Origin: Zeus faber
Lineage: Eukaryota > Chordata > Actinopteri > Zeiformes > Zeidae
Reading direction: 5' to 3'
NCBI GenBank assembly: GCA_960531495.1
Contig: OY482855.1
Coordinates: forward strand, 7,550,026-7,614,025
Length of the DNA: 64,000 nt
Shown here: positions 46,435-58,739 of the stretch, piece by piece
How positions within the stretch are numbered: the first letter of the stretch is position 1
How the letters are laid out: each line of letters begins with the position of its first letter
Notes under the pieces: generated by a model
Seen by the model: only the letters and a program-made list of their open reading frames with translations
The model's database searches: none
What the model was told of the DNA's origin: nothing
Program-made: the position numbers and the translations under genes

Positions 46435-47127
46435 CCCTTGCATGTGCACGTCTGCTCCTGCTTAAGCTTTAAGCTTTATTAATGACTGTTTACATTGACC
46501 CTGGTCTCGATACATTCAAGTATTTTCCTGGAAAGATTCCCAATCTGAACTCCGTAAAGTCCCCCCCCAACAGACACACACATAGCTTGGAATGCGTTGT
46601 GGCTGCCAATGTTCACTTTTGTTAATCAATTTAAATTAATATAAAATATGAAGGAAAATCCCTTTTAAAAAGATGTAAGCAAGGTCAAGTGAAGTGATAA
46701 ACCTTAACTTAATTTACAGCTATGCAGACCTTCCCTTTTAAAAGGATGTAAAAAATTCCCTTTTAAAAGGATGTAAGTAAGGGCGAGTGAAGTGATAAAT
46801 TTCAAGGCACGTCTGCTATGCAGACCTTCAAAGTGTGGCCTGCTGGCCCGGTGGCACGCTCTCACCAAATCCCCCTGAGTGGAATTGGAATTCTTAGGTC
46901 AGGGAATGGGGACGTGGTCCCCATAAATTGGTGTTAAGGGGAAATGGGAATTTGTGTTTTTTGTGGTGCATAAACAGGGGTGCACATAACTTATTTGGTC
47001 TGGTTCTCAGGGCGCACCAGCCTGCAGATGTTGTTTGGTACTCCCCCTTTACACGGTAAATAGAGAAAAACGAAACAAAATAAAACAAAAAAATATATGT
47101 AAATATAGATGTATATCTTTTTCAACA
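46435..47127 (-). repeat. repeat S, copy 2 (inverted)
   Basis: Reverse complement of 35063-35665, about 90 bp longer because the segment 'cccttttaaaaggatgtaagtaagggcgagtgaagtg' has been duplicated and triplicated at 46660-46800. CA repeats flank it on both sides (46398-46421 and 47126-47134). Confidence 0.75.
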
Positions 47128-48412
47128 CACACACATTTTAAATTGATTAATATTGTATAATATTGAATATTTAATTATTTTTACTAATTGTAATTTTAAT
47201 ATGACAATTACATTTAGTGGAAGTTTGTCAACATCATTTTCCAGTACGTCTTGAGGCCCAGTGATAACCTCCTGATTACAGTCATCCATGGTGGTTATTG
47301 GCATGAATATCAAACAATACCCTAACCCAAGCCTAAGGAAATAAACAATTCCATTTTTATATGAATATTTGCTTTCGTGCAGCATGTTGTCTGAAACTAA
47401 ACTTTCTTTTACCAATATATATATGACATATTTTGTCAGGATAGACCAATTAGATGATAATAAAAATCACTCACATTCAATTTGATTCACATGATAATTT
47501 GTTCTGCGGCCGCACGTGCACAGATATAGCGAACGATTCGTTCGCAGCGAACGAATCTTTTACATTTTTTAAGATTCTGGATTCACTCCGGCACCGTATT
47601 CGAGCAAAATAACAATTTTGACCGAATTAAATAATTCCTGTGGGAATGCTATTCACAAACTCAGAGTCTCAGACTCAGAGACTCTTCTGACTGTCGTTGA
47701 CTGGTGACCAGAAGTCCTCCTTCGCGCTCATTAAACCCAACTGAATCACATCGAACGACTCTTTTGACTCGTGGCTCGTCAAAAAAGAGTCGAACCTTTC
47801 ATCACTAGTGGAACGCGTGCACTACAAACAGCAACCAGCTCCGTTGCAGTGAGAGCGATAGTAGCACAGTGTGCACAATTTGTCATTTGAAATTTTTAAT
47901 CTATTATTTATTTTATTTTATTTTTCCAAAAAAATACCTGCCGTGCTAGTTGGTGCGCAAATGCGCGTCCCGAAACTATTTCGACCGCGCATTTCCGGTT
48001 TTGGTCACGCATGCGCATCTACGCACCAGTTATGCGCACCCCTGTGCGTGAAAGTAATAATGAAGATAAGTGATGGGTGGGTTTTCAGGGTTAATAATTT
48101 GGAAAAACAAAAATACAAACAGAATAGGGCTGCTCATAAAAAGCAGATGGCAGCAGGAAAAAAAACAATAGCCCAAATTTCAGTCATATTAGAATAAATC
48201 CAATAAAATGACAGTATTAGTAGTTTGTTTTACGCTTTTAAAATGGGGGGTTTGATGAACGGCATTAGATTAAACTGTTATTAAAATTGTTTTGAATACA
48301 TTTGCTTGAAACTATTTTAACAATGGATATTTTATGACCAGCAACTTGTAAATTTGTGAAAATGAAATAAGAAAATAGGCTCCAATATGCAAAACAACCA
48401 ACATCGAGTAAA

Positions 48413-48447
<35 letters not shown>

Positions 48448-48950
48448 TTAAAAGTGCATATTTCGATTTTTATACTGTAAGTCATTACTCCTTTAAATAC
48501 AGTATGATTTGTTTTGAAAGTCAAACTCATTATCACGAAAAATAGAAATATCATGAATGGGGATGTATGGGGACTCCTTACAGAAATTGTCACAAACAAA
48601 ATCTACTGACTGAATAATAGTATGCTCTCCTGATGTGGGTATAACATTGTCAGGGCCAAATCACATTATCTTTATTAACGGCTAAGTTTTCATTTTTCAA
48701 ACCAAGCCTGGTTGGTTGTTGGTTCCCATCCTTTTTAACTTTTCATAAACTATTCTCTACTGTACTGAGAAACGTACCACTATGCTGCAGCTACTCACTG
48801 TGCGCAAAGGCGGTCCATCGGGGCAAGCGTTTAAGCCTTAAAGTGTGTTGCTGTTAAATCTCCTTTTCAAAAAAAAACACAGGAAGCTCACAATGTAATC
48901 AGGCAGCCTTTAAATGGTATACTGAAGGGAAATGCCTGAAAGGCATGCAC
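47128..48950. other. no gene recognised
   Basis: AT-rich intergenic DNA. Includes a palindrome at 47535-47557, a GC-richer patch with 'gcgcatttccgg' motifs at 47940-48050, and a pure 26-base A run at about 48418-48443. Confidence 0.45.
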
Positions 48951-49078
48951 AAGAGACTAGAAACAGGATGTGCCACTTCCTTCTGGAAACCCGCTGGAGA
49001 AAGCATTTCCTGGGGCAATTGCAAAAAGGATTTTTGAATAAAATTTGATTTTTCTGTTACTCAAGATATGTAAATACA

Positions 49079-49170
49079 CTTTCAAGTTCCAGTTCAAGTT
49101 CAAGAGATTATTTGTCACATACATATACATACGCTCATACATATATGCAGTGAAATGTCATGACACGTCT
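49079..49170 (-). mobile_element. LINE 3' tail, antisense
   Basis: 'ttcaagttcaagagattatttgtcacatacata' through 'gcagtgaaatgtcatgaca' matches the 3' ends at 19180-19278 and 25481-25560. Only the tail is present. Confidence 0.7.
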
Positions 49171-50797
49171 AAAATGTGAGTTTCCAGTTTTCAAAAAGAA
49201 GACTTTTATTTTAATTTACATTTTTTTATGTTATTTTTAAAGGCTTAAATATTGAATTCCACAACTTGAAATCAATTCCCAAAGTTTTCTCATGTGGCCT
49301 AGTTTGCTGAAGCCTTCCCTTTCCCCATGACCTCGCATCCCTACGCCTCAACTTAAATGTGGCACCAGCGACTTGTGTTATGACACCAGCGCTTCACTAG
49401 TCTAAACACCACAGTGTGCGCTTAGAGTCAGCTATGCCTATGTATGGTGGTGGAAGCCTCTTCTTTTTTTATTCCAGGACGGTCGTAGGCGAGCCTTTGA
49501 GGTGCTACAGAGCACAGGGTAAGGAGTGTTGTAGGCAATGTGGGCCCAGGCATGGCCTGTGGGGGTGGGGGGTGGGGGTGGAGGGCGCCCGAGCACCTGC
49601 CCCTTTGCCCCCCCCCCCCCCCCCCCCCTTCCTCCCCCCGTCAGCAGATGAAAGAAAAGAATGTACTACTACTATCACTGGTATAACCACTTTGGTCGGA
49701 AAACTCAGTAATATCAGGGTTTGCATTGTCTGGAGTAACATAAAACTGCAGTTCTCATCAGGCCACATTTTCTTCTTGGTGACAAGAAATAACAGTGAAG
49801 TTTCCACTCTCAAGCAAGTTAACTTGAAAATAGTTGGAAGTTAATATGTGCACACTGAAATCAGGTTTGATATAGTCCCCTTAACAGACCAGGCAAAAGG
49901 AAATTAAAAGATTTACAATGACAACCCCAGGATGATTTTTTTCTTTTTGACAAGCTATAGTAACAGAAAAGTTCCTCAGTAACTTAAATTTCTCAAATAA
50001 AATGTTAGCAAAATGTTAGCTAATGCAATCTATTTAAAACTGTCCGGTGAAAAGTTGTAGGTATATCTAAGGTGTCTTAATTTTAATAGTTCCCGTTTCA
50101 AGTTCTCAAATTCCCCAAACTTGTCACTGTTACCATATGTCTTAGTTAATCCACAATTACATCCATCCCCATTGTTACTGTCAATTATACTCCACGTGGA
50201 AATTGTACATGCTGTGCTCATTGTCCAATATTTATTTTGTTTAATTAATAATAGTAATAATAATTATGAACATAGCTGCAGGCAGCAATACACAGTGTCC
50301 AGTTTCTTGGTGTTAGGTACGTATTACAGTTTTCTGAGTTTCTGTAATCAGACTAAACAAATTAAACCGGATTTAGACCCGATTTTGGTGTGGATTTTTT
50401 TGTATTTTCCTGCCTAGTCTGGAAAAATTATGCAATTCAACCTGATATATAACCAAATGAATTATCTATCGCGAAATATAATCTTGTTCTAATGGCAAGA
50501 AATCTGGCTTTGACAATGAAATATAATAATATAATTACTTTGGAATTTGACTTAATATCGAAGTACTAATATAAATTTATGTAACCGTCTTCACAGAAGT
50601 GTGTTTTTTCATGTTACTTACCTAAGTCTTAAATTCCACCTCCTTTTTCAAACAGAGTCATCAGAGTTTGGCTGTAAACAAGGGTTTGTCATTGCTTTAA
50701 CTCACTGTGATGTGTGTGTTAATGCAGCCGTACTCTCAGAGTACACTGATCAACCGCAACAACAAAACCACCAATCATTTAAAACAATTTTTTTACA
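49171..50797. other. no gene recognised
   Basis: Contains a G-rich tract followed by a C run (about 49560-49640) and AT-rich unique DNA. Confidence 0.45.
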
Positions 50798-50958
50798 CAG
50801 TGCCATCAGCATGCTGGGCATACAACAAAGAGTATTTGTATGCCATTGCATTTAGGACGGAGTTAGTCTGCAAGTGGAGTTCAAGCTCTTTGGAGAACTA
50901 TTTATCATGTTTGGGTCTATAAACAACTGATCACTACTCCAAGACGGGGAGAATCACT
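50785..50958 (-). mobile_element. retroposon R, copy E (short)
   Basis: A T run and 'catcagcatgctgggcatacaacaaagagtatttg' mark the 3' end. It jumps from 'agtggagttcaagctc' to 'tttggagaactatttatc', so about 140 bp are deleted internally. It ends at 'ccaagacggggagaatcac'. Confidence 0.75.
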
Positions 50959-50993
50959 GTTAAATTGTCTCACCTCTGGTCAGACAATTTAAC

Positions 50994-51955
50994 ATAGAAC
51001 CAGGTTGTGTGCAAAACAGTGGTCAGGGTCCGACCGTAAGAAACCCAAGAAGGAGTTGTCTGAACATGACGGCAGATCCAGCAGAGATAAGAGATTCCTA
51101 ACAAATTAAGGTGAGGACCTACTGAGATATTATACCTATTAGGAAAAGCTTTGAGTATTAGATTAGCTTAGATATTGTATCGATCAGGGAAGATCGAATG
51201 AAATTGCTATTGTGAAGGAAATAGCTCTGAGTAAGCTTAAATATTGCACAGATCTAGAGGATCATTGAAGAAGCTTTGTTAAACTCAGAAATTCCCCCTT
51301 TCAAACAGACGTGTTCGCCAACTGCTCAGGTTAGGAACGGGTGCTGGATGATCGGTCTGGAGGACCGTGGAAGTGCCCATATTGCATCGATCAAGAGAAT
51401 TGTGGTTTTTGTTTGTTTATCTTTCATTATAATTTTTTCAATAATAAAACGACATTATTGAATACATAATTTTTAACGATTATTCTTGATCCCTCCAAAA
51501 ACCAGTGAGGCCAAGAAAAAGAATAGTACTCCCTTTTTTCCTCCTAGCAAAAGGGTTGAGGGTAGGTGAGGAACTCCTGGAATTGTCAAGATTACATTAG
51601 ATTAATTAATAAATAAAGTGGTTCTCTCTCTTTTTTCCCAAGAGCAAAAGCATTGAGAGTCGGTGGGAAACTCCTAGTGTTGTAAAACTACAATAAAATG
51701 AATTAATAGCTAAGGTAAAATTATTATTGTTTTTTTTAAATTATTTTAAATGATTTTTATTTTATTTTGGAGGTACTGATAATCCAGCTATGCGAGTTAC
51801 ATTCTAACTGGTGTCAGTAAGTTTTTAATAGTTAGGAAGAGGAAGGAGTTCAAGGACCCATTGTGTGACTCTATTTGCAGCATAATACACTTTCACATGA
51901 ATCCTGTGTGATCCATCTGGTGTCTGGGGCGTGTGACCGTCTGGCCGAGGGATCA
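50994..51955. other. unclassified repeat-like region
   Basis: A polyadenylation-like 'ataataaaacgacattattg' at about 51440 and two diverged copies of a segment of about 110 bp ('agcaaaagggttgagggtaggtgaggaactcct', 51547 onward and 51641 onward). Could be an LTR fragment; not assignable. Confidence 0.3.
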
Positions 51956-51959
51956 ATCT

Positions 51960-52061
51960 GGGTTAGGGTTAGGGTTAGGGTTAGGGTTAGGGTTAGGGTT
52001 AGGGTTAGGGTTAGGGTTAGGGTTAGGGTTAGGGTTAGGGTTAGGGTTAGGGTTAGGGTTA
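51960..52061 (+). repeat. interstitial telomeric array, 17 x GGGTTA
   Basis: 102 bp of perfect TTAGGG-type repeats with no interruption. The G-rich strand is the plus strand. Both flanks are ordinary unique-looking DNA. Confidence 0.97.
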
Positions 52062-52765
52062 CGTATGGATGAGATGAGATCGGAGAGATTCTATCAATGT
52101 CTTGGGGTATGTTTAGCCTCCTGGCTGAAAAGAATCTCGATGGAACAAGTAAATGAATAAATGCGAGATAATCGTGGTATGTGTGCTCTGCATAACATGT
52201 CAAATTAGTTTCACACATAAGTCCTTGGTGTACAAGTAGCATTATAATCTAAAATATCTGGTAGGTTTACCTGAATGGACAATGTAAAAATTATAACAAG
52301 GCGAGAGAGAGCTGTAAAGTTAGTGATGGACTGAAAGGATAAGGGAAGTTGATGTGAAAGACAATGAAAGTGGAAAAGTAGGATGGAACTTGGAGCAAAG
52401 AGAGTTGTAAAAGTCATTTTAGTAGGATATCGGTTCAGCAGAGGAAGCTGCAGGACTGAATGATTTAACTAATAGTCAAATGGTGCACTATGTGATTATG
52501 GTTAACTACTGGTGTTTAGCAGACTCAATTAAAATCAAATTGAATTTAAGTGCCAGTTAACAACAGTAGTCTATGCTGAAGTAGTATGAATAGATATTGA
52601 ATGGTTTGACCTGTTGGATTGTGTTTAGAGAGATAATAGTGATGTTGATCAAAGTGGTGGGGTGAGTTGTTACAGGTTTTAAGTTGCTAGAAAGTGTATT
52701 TTGTTCATTAATGCGACTTTGCTAAAGGTTAGGAGTATGGTTTGTGCTTTGTTAATAGATTTTAT
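52062..52765. other. no recognised feature
   Basis: Unique-looking DNA without coding signal. Confidence 0.45.
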
Positions 52766-54716
52766 CGCAAAGCATTCAAATTCTCTCCTCTCTCCTTCAT
52801 TCCGCTGCTCCCGTTAGGGGTTGCCACAGCGGAACATCTGCCTCCAATACCTTCTATTCTGCGCATCTTCCTCCCTTACACCAGTCACCTGCATGTCTTC
52901 CCTCACCACACCCATAAACCTTCTCTTTGGCCTTCCTCTTTTCCCCTTGCCTGGCAGCTCCATTGTCAGCATCCTTCTCCCAATGTAACCCTCATCTCTC
53001 CTACACACGTGTCCAAACCATCTCAATCTCGCCTCTCTCACTTTTTCACCAAACTGTCCAACCTGAGCTGTCCCTCTAATGTATTTATCCTTAATCCAGT
53101 TCGTCCTTGTCACTCCCAATGAAAATCTCAACATCCTCAACTCTGCCACCGCCTTTTTGTCAGTGCCACCGCCTCTAAACCGTACAACATAGCTGGTCTC
53201 ACTACCGTCCTCTAGACCTTCCCCTTCACTCTTGCTGGAACCCTTCTGTCACAGATCACTCTGGACACTGTTCTCCACCCACTCCACCCTGCCTGTACTC
53301 TCTTCCTCACCTCTCCCCCGCACTCTCTGCTGCTTTGGATGGTCGACCCCATGTACTTGAACTCATCTGCCTTCTCCACCTCCACTCCTTGCATTCTCAG
53401 CTTTTTGCCGCCCTCCCTACCATTCAGGCACATGTATTCTGTCCTACTCCTGCTGACTTTCATTCCTCTTCTCTCTAATCCATGCCTCCACTTCTCCAGG
53501 CTCTCCTCAACCTGCTCCCTACTCTTGCTACAGATAACAATGTCATCCGCGAATATCATAGTCCATGGAGACACCTGTCCATCACCTTTGCAAACAAGAA
53601 AGGGCTCAAAGCTGATCCTTGATGCAATCCCACCTCCACTTTGAATGCCTTTGTCAAGCCTATTGAACACCTGACTACTGTCTGACTGCCCTCATACATA
53701 TCCTGTACCACTTTTACATACTTCTCTGCCAACCCTCTGACTTCCTCACGCAATACCACACTTCCTCTCTCGGCACCCTATCATATGCTCTCTTTAAATC
53801 CACAAAGACGCAGTACAACTCCCTTTGGCCTACCCTGTACTTTTCCATCAGCATTCTTAAAGCCAACATTGCATCTGTAGTACTCTTTCCTGGCATGAAA
53901 CCATACTGCTGCTCGCTGATCCCCACCTCTCCTCTTAACCTAGCCTCCACTTCCCTTTCCCATAGCTTCATGCTGTGGCCGATATATTCCCTGTAGTTAC
54001 TACAGCTCTGTACGTCTCCCTTATTCTTGAAGATGGGTACCAGTACACTTCTTCTCCACTCCTCCGGCATCCTGTCTCTTTCCAGGATTGCATTAAACAG
54101 TCTCATTAGGAACGCCACTGCCATCTCACCTCAACATTTCCATGCTTGCTGTGTTATGTCATCTGGGCCAACTGCCGTTCCACTCTTCATCTTCTTTACT
54201 GTTATTCTCACCTCATCCTTGCTAATTTGCTGCACTTCTTGAACCACTATCCCCACATCATCCACTCTTCTCTCCCTCTCATTTTCTCCATTCATCAACT
54301 CCTCAAAGTACTCCTACCTTCGCAACACATGCTCCTCACTAGTCAGCACATTCCCATCATTATCCTTCATCACCCTAACCTGCTGTACACCCTTCCCAGC
54401 TTGGTCCCTTTGTCTTGCCAATTAGTACAAGTCCTTTTCTCCTTCCTTACTGTCCAACCTCTCATACAACTCATTGTATGCCTTTTCCTTTGCCTTGTGC
54501 CGCATCAGCTTGTACTCCTGTCTACTTTTTTCATCTCTCTGACCATCCCATTTCTTCTTCACCAACCTCTTCTGCTCAATGCTCTCCTGTAGTTCCTCAT
54601 TCCACCACCAAGAGTCCTTGTCTTCCTTCCTCTTCTCGCATGATGCCAAGTACCTTCTTGGCCATCTCCCTCACCACTTCTGCAGTTCTTTCCCAGTCAT
54701 CTAGTAACCATTCCTT
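52766..54716 (-). mobile_element. 5'-truncated RTE-type LINE
   Basis: Minus strand. Starts inside the linker before RT (54649: KEDKDSWWWNEELQES), carries the RT and ends at 52766 with 'ggttgccacagcggaa' near the 3' end, a typical RTE terminus. No endonuclease. Several stops and frameshifts. Confidence 0.85.
52814..54649 (-). pseudogene. RTE-type reverse transcriptase
   Basis: Motifs in order: MPEEWRRSVLVPIFKNKGD, SNYREYIGHSMKLWE, ISEQQYGFMPGKSTTDA, VFVDLKRAYDRVPRE (53714-54124); VEVGLHQGSALSPFLF (53556-53759); MIFADDIVICSKS with the catalytic ADD (53212-53670); and the C-terminal LRWFGHVCRRDEGYIGRR (52814-53149). Four frames are needed to follow it, so it is dead. Confidence 0.88.
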
Positions 54717-55558
54717 CCCACCTATTGCTATATATATATTGTTACATATATTTGCTTTAAAAAAGTGATTGGATTGATTGGAAATGCCAAATAACCTCTA
54801 CATTTTTCTCTAATCAGACTGCAGAATGATATGACTTATAGCTGAATACTACCTGGCCAAAAGGTAAGACTTGCAGTTCAAAGCTTAGCACATAATATTT
54901 GTAATTTTTAGGAGTTGAGTAACTCCTAAAAATCATGAGATGGTGGTGAATTGACCGTGAGATGGTGGATAGTTGATCAAATGTTATTCATCAATGCCAG
55001 TTAGGCTTCTATTAGATTGATGACTGCTGAGATCTCAGGCTTATTGTTTCCAGTTATTAATTGTACCTTTAAGGGTATAAGTAAGAATCAATACTCAAAA
55101 AAATAAAATAAAATAAAATAAAAAATTTGAATATAGTATTGAACGCTAAATTTTAAAATATTTTAGTATGTGAATCACATTTTTCCTGACCATCTCTAGT
55201 CGCTTATTGTTGAAGTTATGTGGAGCCTCTGGTAATGTTTCTTCTGCCACATACAGAAATTTATTTTGACTGATTTTGATTTTATTAATGGCAGCACACT
55301 AATTAGAATATTGATGGTTTATTGATCTGCTTTGGTCGTGGATACACAGGACTTTCTAAAATACTTAGAACAAGTTGATCACAGTTTATTTTTATTTTCC
55401 CTTATAATTCCAGCCAGCACAAAAGAATGTTCATTATTTGAGTCATGACATTTATTTTATTTGAATTATTTTTTTCTCTTCAGAGTTTCACCCTGGCATG
55501 GCCTTTCTTGGCTGTTGTGGATATTGTTGTTTTCGGATCGTAGAATGAAGCAACACTT
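54717..55558. other. no recognised feature
   Basis: AT-rich DNA between the RTE fragment and ERV-D. Confidence 0.45.
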
Positions 55559-55584
55559 GCTCAGCCATTAGATGGGAGAACATT

Positions 55585-55960
55585 TTGTTGCTTTTCAAAC
55601 AAGCTTTTTGCTGGATTAGCTTTACTGTGGATGAGGGAGATGGTTCTATGTTAGCTGTGTTGTTGCAATCTTATGGAGATGAATTACGTCTTGTTGCATA
55701 CGATGCTTGGAAACTTGGTGCCGGGGTTATTGGGTTGATAACATGTTGTAGCCTTTATCTTGCTACAAAGCAAACCGGCTCATTTCTCTCAGGCAACACC
55801 TCTCCATCATCAACATGTACAACTTTCACTTCGCTGACTCTAACTTCTCTTCTTCCCTCTTATGGAGATTCACATGACTGCTTGGTAGCGATAGCTTTTG
55901 TGGCTTCGCCCCACCCAGATCGTGCTACTGAAGTTCTTGAAAAGTTAAACTATGATGATT
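55585..55960 (+). pseudogene. pol: ERV-D RT connection remnant
   Basis: ISFTVDEGDGSMLAVLLQSYGDELRLVAY recalls the RT-to-RNase H connection of gammaretroviruses (usual pattern LAVLxQ-GDxxRPVAYxS). Further on, SLTLTSLLPSYGDSHDC resembles the TLNPATLLP-type motif with a following H-D-C. The frame continues to 56118 into hydrophobic residues that are probably chance coding. Confidence 0.65.
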
Positions 55961-56744
55961 TAAACTCATCAGTACAAAAAAAGAAGAGTTTTCTTTTGGT
56001 TTGTCTGTCTGTCATCTGTTTTTTTGGTATAAAACAGTGCTTGTCAATCTTTGTACAACCGGTTGTGGTTGTGTTTCTATCTGTGGTAAACTGTCTTTTG
56101 TTTTATTTGGTTGCATGAATATGTATGGGCAAGTGTGATACAGTGTGGTGTAGCTGATTGATGAGACATAAAGAACATCTGTTTAATGTTTTGATATCAT
56201 AACCCCCCCATTCTTATCTTCCTATTTGTGTTGTTTACATTAATGTACTTGACCCTATCTCAATAGGAAAAGTTGGAGCCAATGCAGCCAACAAAGCACA
56301 CAATATTGCTCTTGTCTAATAATGATGGTTGTCTCCTCCACAGACGACACAGGATTTTTCACTAACCTTGTTTTACCTCTACTCAAAGACATCCTGCACT
56401 GAATTATTGAAGTGACAAAGCCACTTGGTACTGTATGTACTGAGCCGAATCGCTCTTGCTAGATTTTCATTGTTTTAATTGTTTGACATAATGGTAAGTA
56501 CCATTTGTCAAAAATGGGGGATAGTTAGACAATTTTGGAAACATAATGATTGTGCTTAGAACAATGCAGGAACCTCATGATGGACTTACTGTATCAAGCT
56601 GATGCTTTGTCATGGTTAAAATATTGTTTGGTGAGTTTGACATGGTTCTCTTAATGGAATTCCAGTGAAGGTAAGCTCAACTGAGTTTAATTTCTGCCAT
56701 TAGTGATGAGGGGAATGTGAGGATGATCACAGGGTGTGACAGGA

Positions 56745-57439
56745 CTGTCCCAGCATGAAGTGCTAACTGGCAGACCAATGCGGTTCAGTCTGTCTTCTGT
56801 CGACAAAAGCCACATATGAATTAGATCACGTGAACCAGTAGGGATCAGATTGTCCAGTTTAGTATTTATCACTTTTAGGTTTGACTTTATTAATGGATTG
56901 TGTAGATAGGATTATGTTCAGGCAGCATTCGAAAAATGCATTCTAGGAAATTTAAAAACCTTGCATGATTTACATGCTGTTAGTTATTTTGTAGCCTTAT
57001 CGATATTCTATTAACTTTATCTCCTACATATTAGACATTGTGATAATATTATTCTGTTGTTACATGAGTGTGCATACATTTATTTTTGAGTCTGTCGTCG
57101 TCTATTCAACATAACTGCTTGGGAAATCACAGAATGTACGTACCCAATTTTACAATTGTGGACCTATACCAAACTATTTTGTCATAATGTGTGTCTTTTA
57201 CCCAAGTGTTTAAGTCTATGTGCCCAGGTCAGGACCTATACACGACCTCTGACCGGATGACTGGGGTGGTGAGACTTCCGGAGGAAAAGCTGAATCTCTC
57301 CACATTCCTGGGACCATTCCAGATCCTCCGCACCACTGCAGCAGCAGTTAAGGTGGCAGAACAACCAACGTGGGTACACGCATTTTACTGCAAGAAAATT
57401 TCTACTCCCCTCGAGGTACTTGCTGAGGAGACAACGTAA
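56745..57439 (+). pseudogene. pol: ERV-D integrase end
   Basis: At about 56748 a frame reads HEVLTGRPMRFSLS, matching [10 protein letters not shown] of ERV-B. In 57191-57439 the C-terminal domain reads LGPFQILRTTAAAVKVAEQP followed by TWVHAFYCKK, matching the ERV-B domain and the general gammaretroviral pattern. The two are separated by about 360 bp of broken sequence. Confidence 0.75.
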
Positions 57440-58085
57440 GTGTACGCCGAATGCTGCTCACCCTGCAAGTGCGATGGAACCATGTCGAACACACATACGT
57501 AGGCTACATTGGTTACTTCCTGGGTTTCCCACTGGGTTTTACCGGATGTCAAGGGCTAGTTTTTTTCTGATAACCACATACAATGTGCAATTATTAGGCA
57601 TACTGTGTATTTCTTGTGTGACGATCATTTATTTTTTTGCATTTGTTCATGTACTGTACCTATTGTTGTTGGTCAGGGATTTATTTTTGTCTTGTTTTGT
57701 TTTGTTTTAAGTTTTAGTTTTGTGTTTCGAGGTTTGTTCTTGTTTTGTTTTCTGTTATGATTTTCTTCTACGTATATATTTTCTTCCCTGTGTGTGTTGT
57801 CATAGTATAGCGTAGATAACCCTTACTGGTCTTTTATTCTTCTCTAGTCAAATGTGGGAAGAGAGATTTGACCAATTTGAGGTGGAGATGTCCAGGGATA
57901 ATATCTGGAATGTGTCTTTCCCCAGTTGAAGACCACGAGATAGAATTCATAGGATATCTCTGTAATATAACTGTATTGTATTCAATTTATATGTAATTTT
58001 CTGATCCCTTTGCCTCAGTTATATGAAATTTTAACATTATTGGATTTTTATTGTGTATCGCTCCACTGGGAACAACAGGAGGGAG
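57440..58085 (+). other. ERV-D post-pol region
   Basis: Where env would be. No convincing envelope motif. The last bases (GGAGGGAG) are a short polypurine tract next to the LTR. Confidence 0.4.
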
Positions 58086-58581
58086 TGTGAGAGAAAAATG
58101 ATGATCAAGGTTAATGAATGATACAATTCTACCACCAAGTGATGTCTAAATGCTGAGGAATATGTTTGTTTGGTGCCGCTTGACTCTTTTACTGGAGATC
58201 TTACATTTCTGTATACCAGTCACAAATGTTTTAGTTGTTATTTCTGTTTTTCTAGATCGTAAAAGGACCATTTGTGTAAACACTCAACGTATGCTTTCCT
58301 GGCATCGAAAGAGTTCTATGTTTTCCTTGTTAAAACTTGTTCTCAGCTGTTACTAAAGACAACAGCGAATGACATGGCTAGTCTCGGAATGGGACACAAC
58401 CTCTCATGACTATAAAGGCCTCTTCAAGTAAAGTAGAGGCAGACTGATCAGAACACTGCTTTTAAGCATGACTGTATCTTTCTCTTTATTCAGCAGAATA
58501 AATATCTTTAATACTCTCAGTTTTGTATTCCTGTAGCGGACAGATTAACCTCACCGACCACACAGCAAAACTTCTCCAACA
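58086..58581 (+). repeat. ERV-D 3' LTR
   Basis: Begins TGTGAGAGAA and ends TTCTCCAACA, an imperfect inverted pair. Matches 60488-61000 at both ends, including 'cagattaacctcaccgaccac', 'gactgatcagaacactgctt' and an AATAAATATCTTTAAT polyadenylation region (58497 onward). Confidence 0.8.
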
Positions 58582-58589
58582 CCCCCTGT

Positions 58590-58735
58590 ATGTGTGTGTG
58601 TGTGTGTGTTTGCGGGTGTGTGTGTGTGTAAGGTGTCCAGTCGGTGAGCGTACATGACTTATCCCAATTGAGTCTGGTGTAAAAGGGAGGTTTTATGTCA
58701 TTCTGCCTCCAAGCAGCAGATCACTCATACTGCTT
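58590..58735 (-). mobile_element. fragment of retroposon R
   Basis: A GT-rich stretch and 'ggtgtccagtcggtgagcgtacatgactta' to 'ctgcctccaagcagcag' match the middle of R. No poly(A) end. Confidence 0.65.
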
Positions 58736-58739
58736 TTAG

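Larger units (their letters stand above)
55559..58581 (+). mobile_element. ERV-D: degraded endogenous retrovirus
   Basis: Plus-strand remnants in retroviral order: RT connection (55585), the integrase late motif (56745), the integrase C-terminal domain (57191), a purine run (about 58076-58085) and a 3' LTR (58086-58581). The 5' half is missing. The LTR has a second, solo copy at 60488-61000. Confidence 0.75.

Noticed and set aside
51871..52242. Frames made of LTLTLT or VRVRVR repeats
   Set aside because: Direct translation of the TTAGGG array.
55960..56118. Hydrophobic C-terminal part of the 55585-56118 frame as a membrane protein or env piece
   Set aside because: Follows a broken RT connection remnant in T-rich DNA; the hydrophobic residues come from TTT/GTT-rich codons and no env motif is present.
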